64,000 bases of DNA from Ampullaceana balthica. Its lineage: Eukaryota > Mollusca > Gastropoda > Lymnaeidae. Position numbers and translations under genes: made by a program. The stretch's first letter is position 1. Each line of letters starts with the position of its first letter. The DNA lies in NCBI GenBank assembly GCA_944989445.1, contig CALYLW010000125.1:1-64000 (forward strand). Reading direction: 5' to 3'. This document shows, in pieces, positions 54,691 to 64,000 of this stretch. Under the pieces are notes generated by a model that saw only the letters and a program-made list of their open reading frames with translations, did not search any database and was not told the origin of the DNA.

Positions 54691-56330
54691 TAATTATAGT
54701 AATCATACATAAAGCAATTAATCATAATTTATAAATACAACACAAAGATAATTTAATACAACCCTCAGATAGACATAAAGATAAAACAGCGGTGTAGCAT
54801 GTTTGCCGCCGCCCCCTACCCGGAAAATTGTTAACTATGTTGACGCGATAAAAATATAAACATTTTATTGGAAAGAAATAAAATATTAAGGGACTATACA
54901 TTAATATATTAGTATTAAATACACCAAGAAAAGCTTTCAATACTTTAAAAATAGTTTGTGTGTCCTGCGTTCCCTCTCAGCACAATCTATATTGTATAAA
55001 TTAAATCGTGTCAGCCATACCACAGTCAATAGCCAAAATTGCTAAAAATTGGTTAATCTCGGTGTATGCATTTTTGATTGTAATTAACTTTTCCTTAACT
55101 TAATTTGAGATAGACTTTTCTCACAGCTTTAATGACAATTCTAGGAATGTTATTTTATTAGGAAGTGCTACTACGAGCTTAAATATCTTTAATAAACTTA
55201 AATAAATCAAGCGGGCTTGAATTCATAATTCATACCCCCCCCCCATAATGATAAAATAGCTTTCTAAAAATGTTATGTCAGATACTTTGAATTTAAATGC
55301 TTTATCCTGAAGGCGAAATTTCAAAGTCCAGTAGATTAGCTGGTGTACGAAAATCATATCTGTTTTCCGAATTCTGTAAACAGCCAAAATCTCAAATGAA
55401 TTTCTAAAGCTACCTCACCTACAAATTTCCTCTCAACTGTTTTCTACATAACTTGGCTGAACAGTTGCTTTAATCGCCAAAAATGTGCTTTCTTGTTCTC
55501 TGACTTCAAGGTTCCATTAAAATGATAAGTTCTTTACATTAAATTTAAGCAAATGCCAAAGTATCCTATGAGTATTCCATTACACAGTATGTGAGTAGCC
55601 TCTGAAAATCATTCTTAACATTATAATTTGTAAATAATTTCGGGCATAATTGACTTTATAAAGAACATGTTCCAGATAGTAAATGTTTCCAAATGTCAAT
55701 TTTTTAAAAAAGGCATAGAAAATAATAAGATGTCAATGTCGCTAGCAAAGTTCATGTGTCTGTTCGTGCGTTTAACTTTTCGTCTGCCTCACCAAAGGAG
55801 AGAGCTAATAATAATTGGCAATAATAATGTCAAACACTCTAACAAGAATTTTTTGCCACTTTCTTCTTCTCTCTTTTACAACTACGTTTTGTTGTTCTAT
55901 TTAAAGAGTCTATTCTTTTTTTATCCGATTTCTCATTCCTTCTATTTTTCCATTTACGAAAACTTTAGTAATGTTGAGCACTTGTTAATAAGTACATTTT
56001 TAATGGATTTAGTTTATGCTAATTGTTAATTACTTTTGATAAGCAATTCTTTTTTCATTATTTTTTATGATTAAGAATAATAACCCATTTAAATATGCAA
56101 TTATTTTTTTCACAAGAGGCACAAGAGCTTGCACGCGTTAAAGTCATTCTCATTGTCTCATTTCTATTTTGGCCTGAGGTCCATGTCTAATTTGGATAAG
56201 TTAATGTCAATATGTTGGACACTCTCAATCTGGCAAATCTGTATGTACGTGATTTATTTATATCAATTACGTTCATGAATGTTGTTAAAATTATTTTGGT
56301 TGTAATTGGAAATTAACAGATACAGCAATT
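54691..56330. other. No gene seen
   Basis: AT-rich, with one medium open frame (55667-56029) rich in Phe, Leu and Asn but without splice signals or family resemblance. Confidence 0.45.
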
Positions 56331-56411
56331 TTCGTTACTACAAGCTGAGCGGCTGAAAAACTTGAATCCCTTATAATAACCATCACATTAGTGTCATGTT
56401 CTTATACTACT

Positions 56412-56686
56412 TGTCACGTGTGATTAACATGACTTGTGACGAAGAGGTCACGTGATGTAATAAATGCGCGAAGAAAGGAGTCTGCCTATTGGTTGAAAGG
56501 ATTGGGCGAACAGAAGACTTCCGTCAAGGAAGGATGTGTGTGTGCCTCAAGATTTCCACGTTATTTTACCTCAAATGATTTTTATGTGTACATAGTATAT
56601 ATATTAAAGTTGTTTTGTATAAACAAGTTCTTCAGTGGATTATAGTGCCCTAAGATTAATATTGTAACATATATTTAATAGTTACA
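56412..56686 (+). repeat. 5' LTR of the Gmr1-like element
   Basis: 275 bp, TG...CA, with AATAAA at 56459-56464 and a TATATATATTAAAG stretch near 56592. It differs from the 3' LTR mainly by a missing GTTGTTA and a shorter end. Confidence 0.85.
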
Positions 56687-57566
56687 TTGGTGCAAAAGTA
56701 AAAGTGATTGCCATTAGGCATAAGTTCTAAGTCAACACAGTACAAGAGATTTTAGAAAAGAGGTTTCGTGGAAATAAGTATTGGATATTTCCAAAAAGGA
56801 AAGTATTCATTAAAATAAGAAATATTAGCAGCTATCGTATTTTTTGAATATTCAAGTTCGTAAGAAGCTGTGAATAAACTTTTGTGGTTCAATGAAAATA
56901 CAATAATATTTCAAAAATGGCGGCATACATGCACATGGTCACGGCGTGCGGTGTATACAACTAGGTCGCCTAGTTGGTTCTACGTCACATTCGACGACAG
57001 TACAAGTATACTACACAGTGCTGAAATCTGCGTTGTGTAGGCTTACTGAATGGTGACACACGGTGAACATATATAGGTCGTGTCGTCAACAAGCTCAATG
57101 CTAGTTGATTCCAGGAAATATTTGTAAACATAACCTGGAACTTGGAAGGCTATTGACTATTAATTATGAAGTGTGAATTATAAATAAAGGAACTGAATTT
57201 TTATCCATTCATTGTGTGAAGAGTTTGATAATTGCAATTTTGGATTAATGGAGTGAATTAAATTGTTAAAAACACTACTAGAAAATTGAAAATTTAATCA
57301 AGTGACTTTTATTCAAAACGATTGGACCATTATATATATTTTGTCAATCTGAGGGAGCGTATACATAAAGTATACTAAAGATCCCGTGTGAGGATTATTT
57401 GTTGTCTCACCTTGTCAAAACTAGATTGCATGGTTTAGACGTGTCACTTATTTGAACTTAACATTTTGAATTCAAGATTTTTCATTTGGAAGATGTATAA
57501 CTTTATCAACATATACCTAAATTCCTTACCAAATTGCTTAACTCATATTATTCAATCAAACAAAAC

Positions 57567-59022
57567 ATGGATTACTACAAGGAATTCACTGCCATAGCTA
57601 AAGAGATCGGACTAAAGGGAAAAGAAATGAGAGACTTCATTGAAGAAAAAGTACAAATAGCCAAAGAAGAAGAAAAAGAAAATCAAAGAATTGCTGAAGA
57701 AAAAGAACAGCTAAGAAAAGCTGAAGAAAAAGAAAATCAAAGAATAGCTGAAGAAAAAGAAAAGCTAAGAAAAGCTGAAGAAAAAGAAAATAAAAAAAGA
57801 GGCTGAAGAAAAAGAGAGGCAAAGACTAATAATTGAAAGAGAAGAAAAAGCTGCAAAAAGAGAATTTAAACAACTTTAAATTGACAAGTTAAAACTACAA
57901 CTTGATGTAGAGAGTAGAGGCCAAAATCCTGGTGATGAAACAAATAGAAGGTCAGCACCAAGGGATACTATCAAAGTAAGAAAATATGATAGCCAAAAAA
58001 AAATGGATGTTTATCTGGATTATTTCGAATCCATAATGGCTATGAAAGGCTATAATGAAGAAGATTGGCCAGCACAACTGATGACTCAATTAACTGGAGA
58101 AGCATTTGAAGCTTATAACATTATGGCCAAAGAAGACAAAAGCATATATAAGAATGTCAAAAAGGCACTTCTATGTCATTTTGGAAAGTCAGAAAGTGAT
58201 TATAGAAGAGAATTTCATGAAATGAGAATCAAGATGGACAAAGATCCACAGATCATAGTGCATGAAGCACAAGTCAAACTAACAAAATGGCTAGAACTGA
58301 CAGCAATAGATACGATCAATCCAAAGGCCATACTAGACATGGTGTTAATTGACAAGTTTTTAGAAAATGCAACACCAACTCTATTCACATATTTAACTGA
58401 CAAGAAAGTTCGTACTCAAGAAGAGCTAACAAATCCATTACGAACATTCAAAGACTCTCATCCGAATGTGGAAATGGATAAGCGACAAGACAAATTTGCA
58501 GCTATATAAATTAAATGTCAAGAAAAAAGGCAAAGTATGAGAAACCAGAGTCAACCAAACCAAGGCAACAGACAATCTATTTGCTGGTACTGTAACAAGC
58601 TAGGACATATGGCCAAGCAGTGTTACCACAATAAAGAACGACCAAATATGGTGTCACCTAATGGCAGCCCTATAAGAAAGAAAACAGAAGAAAAATCAAG
58701 ACAAGATCACTTTGAAAACAAAGGTAGACAAGCATGGAAAGTAAAATATAATCATAATTCCAGAAATAACAATTATGATCAAAGTAGACAATTATGGAAA
58801 GAAAAATATAATCATAATTCCAGATATAGAGATTATGATCAAGAAAGACAATCATGGAGAGAAAGAAATAATCATAATTCCATAAATAAAGATTATAATC
58901 AAAGCAGAAGATCATGGAGAGGCAAATACAATTTTGACTCCAGAAAAAGAAATTATGATCAACCATGGAGAAAGAATGAAAACCAAGATATGAATGATAG
59001 AAAAATAATAAAGTTAAATTAA
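57567..59022 (+). pseudogene. Gag with coiled coil, SCAN-like capsid and zinc knuckle
   Basis: ATG 57567. An N-terminal charged coiled coil has repeated EEKENQRIAEEKE units (57650-57790). A frame change at the A-run 57792-57798 and a stop at 57877 break it. The capsid part from about 57960 includes FGKSESDYRREFHEMRIKM and ILDMVLIDKFLENATPTLF, the SCAN pattern that vertebrate SCAN domains inherited from Gmr1-like gypsy gag. After a stop at 58507, a CCHC knuckle CWYCNKLGHMAKQC (58579-58620) and an Arg/Asn/Tyr-rich repeat of 20 residues (about 58720-58980) follow. Stop at 59020. The capsid is the best preserved part; the whole is inactive. Confidence 0.75.
58720..58980 (+). repeat. 60-bp tandem repeat inside gag
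   Basis: Four to five units encode W(K/R)..YNHNSR...YDQ. The codon frame is kept throughout, so the expansion happened in a coding context. It probably forms a basic, flexible RNA-binding tail. Confidence 0.8.
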
Positions 59023-59370
59023 GCACAGACAGAAACTAGTGACACTTTAGCCACTATTAAAAATCAAGTAGTATATGATAAAAGGGATGAAGACCATAAT
59101 AACAGAGAAAGAGATGGTACTGGTGAATCTGAAACCATTTGTGTGAAATCATCTGAATTAGGAAGAACAATTGGTTATATATTAAGCAAAATCAAATACT
59201 TTACAGATACAGACAATATTTTTCAGATAAAAATTTCTGACAGTGACTCATCTTGTCCAAATTCTATTGAATTATCTGGAAACAAAAATGACATTTTAAA
59301 AGCTAAGCAACTTATTAAAAATGCTGGAATTGAAATTATGAATGAACATAATCGAAGTCATGGTTGGTGA
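59023..59370 (+). pseudogene. KH-like domain downstream of gag
   Basis: Same reading frame as the zinc-knuckle region, separated only by the TAA at 59020-59022. After a polar linker, residues from 59149 read ELGRTIGYILSKIKYFTDT ... FQIKIS ... SIELSGNKNDILKAKQLIKN. That is the KH order: GxxIG, helix, I-x-I strand, I.LSG strand, and the A-x-x-L/I helix. The second half of the GxxG loop is degenerate (GYIL). It stops at 59368-59370. Its position is where protease or the gag-pol junction would be expected. Confidence 0.55.
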
Positions 59371-59444
59371 ATTATTGAACATTTAACAGTCTGAAGAAAC
59401 ATTCAAAGCCCATCGATTTGAATTCATACTCGTCAACTGAAGAA

Positions 59445-59560
59445 TGAATACATTGAACTAGGCTATGCTATTAGCCGACTACAAATTTGACATTAAACCT
59501 GTGAAGGGAAAGGACAATGTGGTTGCAGACATATTAAGTAGAATGACAATAAATACAGAC
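59445..59560 (+). pseudogene. RNase H C-terminal remnant
   Basis: LLADYKFDIKPVKGKDNVVA then DILSRM is the typical end of gypsy RNase H (G.dN.vADaLSR). The upstream pol is absent, so the deletion runs from the KH-like region into RNase H. Confidence 0.7.
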
Positions 59561-59740
59561 ATTCTGTGAATTCCTAAGTGATAAAAACAGGATCTTTATT
59601 AATATTAGTCTGTGAATTTCTCAATGATAAAAACCAGAGACTGTATTAAAAAGACATTCTGTGAATTACTCAATGATAAAATAAGAGACTGTATTAACAT
59701 TAGTCTGTGAATTGCTAAAGGACACAAACAGAGACTGTAG
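59548..59740 (+). repeat. ~58-bp tandem repeat, about 3.5 units
   Basis: ATTCTGTGAATT(C/A)CT(A/C)A, a GATAAAAA phrase and AGAGACTGTATTA recur four times. It lies between the RNase H relic and the 3' LTR. Confidence 0.75.
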
Positions 59741-60074
59741 TTATATTAATATTTTTATTTGTCGAACAATGGACAAGGAACAGTGTTTGAATTCCACTGA
59801 TTATTAGTTAATTTTAATAATATTGAGTGTTTAAATATTTTAATTACACAAAATTACAGATGTGTTTAAAGTACAATTTTCATTTTTTCAGCACAGGTAG
59901 ACGGCTGCAGTCCTACAGATTTTTTCTTATTGATTTTATGTCCAGATGTTGTATGTAAGAAAATGAATGTTCATTGATGATAAATATTTGAATATGGATA
60001 TAGATTAATTTGATTTTATGAAGACCAAAAATGTTGTATTTCATAAACATTTTTTTTTGAAGGATGGGGGTGAA

Positions 60075-60375
60075 TGTCACGTGTGATTAACATGACTTGT
60101 GACGAAGAGGTCACGTGATGTAATAAACGCGCGAAGAAAGGAGCCTGCCTATTGGTTGAAAGGATTGGGCGAACAGTTGTTAGAAGACTTCCGTCAAGGA
60201 AGGATGTGTGTGTGCCTCAAGATTTCCACGTTGTATTACCTCAAATGATATTTATGTGTACATAGTATATATATTAAAGTTGTTTTGTATAAACAAGTTC
60301 TTCAGTGGATTATTGTGCACAAGATTATGTACTGTGAGAACGCCTACATAAAGAGAAACATATATAATAGTTACA
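60075..60375 (+). repeat. 3' LTR of the Gmr1-like element
   Basis: 301 bp, TG...CA, paired with 56412-56686. Contains GTTGTTA and an extra segment GAACGCCTACATAAAGAGAA near the end. Confidence 0.85.
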
Positions 60376-61014
60376 CTACTCTAGCCTCTCGATTTTTCAG
60401 TTCATTAGCATTAATATCACAAGACTTATGGAGTTTGAAGTTTTGGCATTAGAAACGTTCACGTATATTAATATAGTTTCTTCATTTTTTAAATTAATTT
60501 TTATCTTGGAGTTTATTTTATTTAATTTAAATTTACTTTAACGTTTTCCATTTCCATAAGCTAATTAACAATGAGGAATTTGCCGCCCCAACAAGGTGAT
60601 GCCCGGGGAATTTGGTCGGCTTATATTTGAAATAGTTTGTGTACGGTAATTTCCCCCTCTTACTATACGAGCGGCTGTAAAATTTGAAGAATCAATTAAG
60701 TTGCCAGCTGATTAATTTCACGTTCTCATACTACTTAAGCCTCACAGATTTTCATTTCAGTAGCATAAGTATCAGAATAATTTGTATCCAATATGGAAGT
60801 TGAAGTTTTGGCATAAGAAACGTTGACAAATTTTGGTTAGTTTCTTATCATTTATTTCTTTTATCAATTTCTTATGGGTATTTATTTTATTTTGATAAAA
60901 ATTTCTAAGTTATTAAATAAAATCATTCGTAGAAGCTAATTAACGACCATGATTTTGCCGCCCCTTTAAAAAATCGCCACCCGGGACATTTGCCCCCCTC
61001 TCGCTACGCCACTG
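60376..61014 (+). repeat. Interspersed repeat E, partly duplicated, hAT-like end
   Basis: Two related halves (from about 60379 and 60724) share GAAGTTTTGGCATTAGAAAC and GCTAATTAAC-type phrases. The right end CTCTCGCTACGCCACTG matches CAGTGGCGTAGC at 31125 inverted. The left half was split by the Gmr1-like element at CTACT; the right half shows the unsplit site at 60731-60735. Confidence 0.6.
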
Positions 61015-61064
61015 GGATAAAAAAACACCTTTCTTATTCCGTATGCAAGAACAAACACATGTAT

Positions 61065-61232
61065 ATTTTTGTTCTTCCCGTCCAGAAATCAGGCATGGAA
61101 TGGGTTGCCTGAAAAAACTAGGAAAACCAACACTTTATCAACATTTAAATCTCTAATAAAAATGCAGGACTAAACAAAAACCATAGATAAGCGTAGGACG
61201 CAATAATCTTCTGTAATAGATAGGATAAGATT
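61065..61232 (+). mobile_element. LINE 3' end with tail
   Basis: AWNGLPEKTRKTNTLSTFKS then LIKMQD and a stop, followed by AACCATAGATAAGCGTAGGA, CGCAATAATCTTCTG and GATAGGATAAGAT. This couples a recognisable LINE ORF end to the tail also borne by the SINE at 6172-6450. Confidence 0.7.
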
Positions 61233-61715
61233 TAAAAACCCGTGCAACAAAGTTTTTTTTAAATAAATATAAATCGCTTATATATTAGAAATAACTAAAA
61301 TTATTGATAATTTTCAATAAAATACACACCGCGCGACAGACTAGCATAAACATTTACAGATCGGGAAAATATAAAAGTATGTTTATTATAATACGCACAG
61401 CACCATGAGACAGGAAAATATTTAAAAGTTGTTCAATATAATACGCGCCGCGTGACAGTCTAGCACAAACGTGTACATGTTACATGGAGATAAAAAGAAA
61501 TAGAGTACAATTTTATTAATTTAATTACGGTATTGATCGTTTAGAAATTTTGATAAAATGCATTTTTAGGTGACAAATGTATATGTGCGAAATTTTAGCT
61601 CGATAGCATTACGGGAAGTTGGTCATTATTTACTTTCGATTTTCCACGACAGGACCACAACGGAGAAACAGAGATCACGACAGACCAGGCCGTTAAGTTA
61701 TCATAAGCACTTTAA
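61233..61715 (+). repeat. Interspersed repeat B, copy 4 (diverged)
   Basis: ACCCGTGCAACAAAGTTTTT and TAAATCGCTTATATATTAG at the start. The later phrase TTTAATTACGGTATTGATCG parallels copies 2 and 3. The right end is eroded (TATCATAAGCAC). Confidence 0.6.
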
Positions 61716-63423
61716 AAATTAGTTTAAACTCTTTCTGCTGTAAAAATGGATAGATCTTGACCAAACTTAGTTGTTTTTTCTATACTGATGACTCATATTA
61801 AAATTATACAGGGCAGTTAACTCCTAATGTCCAATCCTTTTGGAACGGGGGAACAAAATATTGTATTTCGTAAATAATTTTTTTTTGATTATTCATTCGA
61901 TTTTACTTGATTCGACAATTGTTTAAAAATGTATTTATCTTCATCCATATTTATTTTAACTTAACATATTCCACCAGTTGGGCCGGGGGGGGGGATGCTT
62001 AATGTTTTTTTTGTTACGTAAGCTGTATAAATACTATTGTATTCAACCGATCGCTTTAAACTGAACGAAGTTGTTCAATACATTCTGGCATAAAAAATTT
62101 AAACCATCAAATATTGAGGGCTGCGTCCAAAAATCGCATTTTCGTTACATTATATAAAAGATATGTTATAGACAATGACTAATGGATCTTGATCACAATC
62201 GATACGTGATGGCCCATATTACAATTTAATAGGGAAATTAAACTCCTAATGACACTCCTTCAGGGCTGGGGGCCCTATATCTTTTAAATTTTTGTTTTCC
62301 ATTGAATGTATTTTTAAAAATCTTGACAAAAATTGACACATATTTCCATCATTATCCATATTGAAATTTTCAGGCCTAATTATTTAACATATTGACCCTT
62401 AATGTCATTTTATTCCAAATTTAATTTTACACGAACTTGAAAATTTTGCAAACAAATATATCCATTATAATCTAGATTAATATTGACAGGTGTTTTTAAA
62501 TTTCGTCATCATCATTTTTCCTTTGAGTTCCTTGTGGAACATAGGGCATCTATCTGCTGTCAAAGCTTGCCACTCTACACGGTTCCTTGCCAGTCGCTTT
62601 AATTCTTCCCAGCTCTTCACAGACCTTCCAGCCTCGTTCAACATGCTCCGTCTCCATGTACGCTTGGGTCTTCCTCGTTGTCGTTTGCCCTGGAGGTTCC
62701 GATATAAGGTCTGCCTAGCCTGATTTTATCTTTCGTAAGGGTGTGTCCAATCCAACTCCACGTTCTTTCCATGATTTGTTGTTCTACTGTTCTTTGTCCA
62801 CACCTCTTCCACAGCTTGGAGTTTTTAAATTTAAAATATTTTAAATATTGCACTAATTCGGCCCGGGGGGGGGGAGGGAATCGATATACATTATTATATA
62901 AGCTGTATAAATATTGTGTATTCCCTGATCGGCATAAAACATTACACATTTTTAATACACTCCTGCAAGGGTTCTAGCTAAAACGCGAGTCTCTTGATCA
63001 ATCTTAAAAGATATTAAGAATCTATAGGGCAAAACATGTCCAATAGTAATCAAGTTTCATTCGAAATTCTACGCGTAACAAACTGATCGGTCGACAACAC
63101 GGTCGTCAACGCTCTCATTTTTAAATCTTATATTATAGGACCACATCTCAAACAATTTTTTAGGTTGCTTTCCTGCTCTAACCGACACCGATAAACGTAC
63201 TTATTGCTTAGTTATGCCGTCAATGTCATTCGCCATATTGAATAATTCCAAAGTTCCCTATACTTATGATCTTCGAGAAACTCGGTACGCAGGTTCTCAA
63301 CACTAACTGAAATCTTACTTTTCCGATGCAGAGTATGGGTATTTTGCTAGTATCCCTATAATTAAGGCACTCAAAAACTATCCAACATGTGTAAACTTTA
63401 TACATAAATACTCTACCACTTCA
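61716..63423. repeat. Composite duplicated block, copy 2 (LINE-containing)
   Basis: Parallels 39350-41066 throughout, including the LINE end and the AAACTGATCGGT region, with scattered substitutions and small indels. Confidence 0.8.
62490..62949 (-). pseudogene. LINE ORF2 C-terminal fragment, second copy
   Basis: KNSKLWKRCGQRTVEQQIM, ERTWSWIGHTLTKD: the same fragment as at 40142-40526, with amino-acid changes at conserved positions (WRW to WSW, RKD to TKD). Confidence 0.55.
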
Positions 63424-64000
63424 TCTATCCAAATATATAATTTTCTTCATAATGGGACCATGCGAGGCAAGCTGCCAGTATGTGCAACCATGCATGTCGA
63501 ATAGCCCTCGCTGGGGTTAACTAATCACTGTTGGCAAGCATGGTGGGATGAAAAGAAGAAAAAAGGGAGGGGGTGGGTTTGGGTGGCAACAAAGCTCTTG
63601 CGTTCACATGCCGTTCACTTGCATTGTTCCTTCACAAAAACGTGAGATTCGTAGTGTACTGGTTATCATGTCCGCCTCATAATGGGAATGTCCTAGGTTA
63701 AAGCCCCAGCAAAAACTTTTTTTTAAAATAATTTTTTAAAATGTCTGTTTGTGCCCGTTTTTTTTACCCTTTTATTGCCAACACTAGCTTAACCGCAGCT
63801 TAGCATACACCGCTAATGATTTAGTGACGGTTGAAGACTTCCTGAAAGACACAGATGTCAAAATGGGGTGGGTTTTGGCAAACGACTGTGAGTGAATGAA
63901 AAGAAGGAACTCTGGAGAGACCCGCGGCATACGCCGCAGACTTGCTCATCATAGACATTGCGAAGAACGGCTAGTGGCGTGATAGTACAGACACAAAAAA
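63424..64000 (+). mobile_element. Non-autonomous Helitron-like element, copy 3 (cut by window end)
   Basis: It starts TCTATCCAAATATATAATTT after A, has the tRNA-like module at 63646-63717, and reaches the hairpin module CGCGGCATACGCCGCAGACT at about 63923. The 3' end lies beyond the window. Confidence 0.65.
63646..63717 (+). repeat. tRNA-Val-like module in Helitron copy 3
   Basis: GTAGTGTACTGGTTATCATG (A-box) and TCCTAGGTTAAAGCCCC (decayed B-box). Confidence 0.5.

Larger units (their letters stand above)
56412..60375 (+). mobile_element. Gypsy (Gmr1-like) LTR retrotransposon, pol deleted, 5-bp TSD
   Basis: LTRs 56412-56686 and 60075-60375 begin TGTCACGTGTGATTAACATG and end AATAGTTACA. They are flanked by a perfect CTACT duplication (56407-56411 and 60376-60380). 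TTGGTGCAAAAG follows the 5' LTR (primer-binding site) and GATGGGGG precedes the 3' LTR (purine tract). Inside are a SCAN-like/zinc-knuckle gag, a KH-like domain, and only the last piece of RNase H (KPVKGKDNVVADILSR near 59495-59540). Reverse transcriptase and integrase are gone. Confidence 0.85.

Noticed and set aside
55667..56029. A 120-residue open frame as a possible gene
   Set aside because: The composition is Phe/Leu/Asn-rich AT sequence, with no splice context, signal or recognisable motif.
57637..57822. Minus-strand Phe/Leu-rich frame
   Set aside because: It is the antisense of the Glu/Lys-rich gag coiled coil.

Overview
The window looks like AT-rich, intron-rich, repeat-dense genomic DNA from a gastropod, most likely a planorbid-type freshwater snail (Biomphalaria/Bulinus-like; an inference). 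The strongest evidence is a gene with the fibrinogen-related protein (FREP) architecture: signal peptide, immunoglobulin-like segment, long coiled-coil interceding region and C-terminal fibrinogen domain. This lineage-expanded lectin family is known from heterobranch snails. Long introns, tRNA-derived SINEs, Helitrons, hAT and piggyBac elements and gypsy LTR elements also fit a molluscan genome. No bacterial genes, rRNA or CRISPR are present.

Layout. 1-4.6 kb: a ~40-bp tandem repeat, a MITE, and a non-autonomous Helitron (1725-3174) that splits an older repeat. 4.6-17.3 kb, plus strand: the FREP gene in six exons. Its phases fit throughout except for one missing base in an A-run near 7371. 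Its last intron holds a structurally intact piggyBac element (12131-15114, TTAA duplication, spliced 591-residue transposase) inserted in a 37-bp satellite. 17.5-24 kb: minisatellites, an unidentified minus-strand exon remnant, hAT remnants, a dead hAT transposon (21785-23592) and a hAT-type MITE. 24.3-32.7 kb: plus-strand remnants of two genes related to FBXO39, separated by MITEs. 33-42 kb: Helitron ends, a decayed Helitron Rep/helicase gene, LINE tails and a composite duplicated block. 44.8-50.1 kb, minus strand: an apparently intact nine-exon F-box gene (434 residues, FBXO39-like). 50.8-53.8 kb: an internally deleted gypsy element. 56.4-60.4 kb: a second LTR element with a perfect 5-bp target duplication, a SCAN-like/zinc-knuckle gag, and a KH-like domain where pol should begin. 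61.2-64 kb: a second copy of the 38.7-42.1 kb composite block, running off the window.

How it fits together. Two host loci dominate: a secreted immune-lectin gene (FREP) and a small cluster of FBXO39-like putative ubiquitin-ligase adaptors, one intact member and two decayed ones. No functional link between them is implied. The rest is layered mobile DNA, and several insertions can be dated relative to each other by nesting and by paralogous empty sites within the window. Exon models come from reading splice sites and phases by eye; no search or alignment was run.
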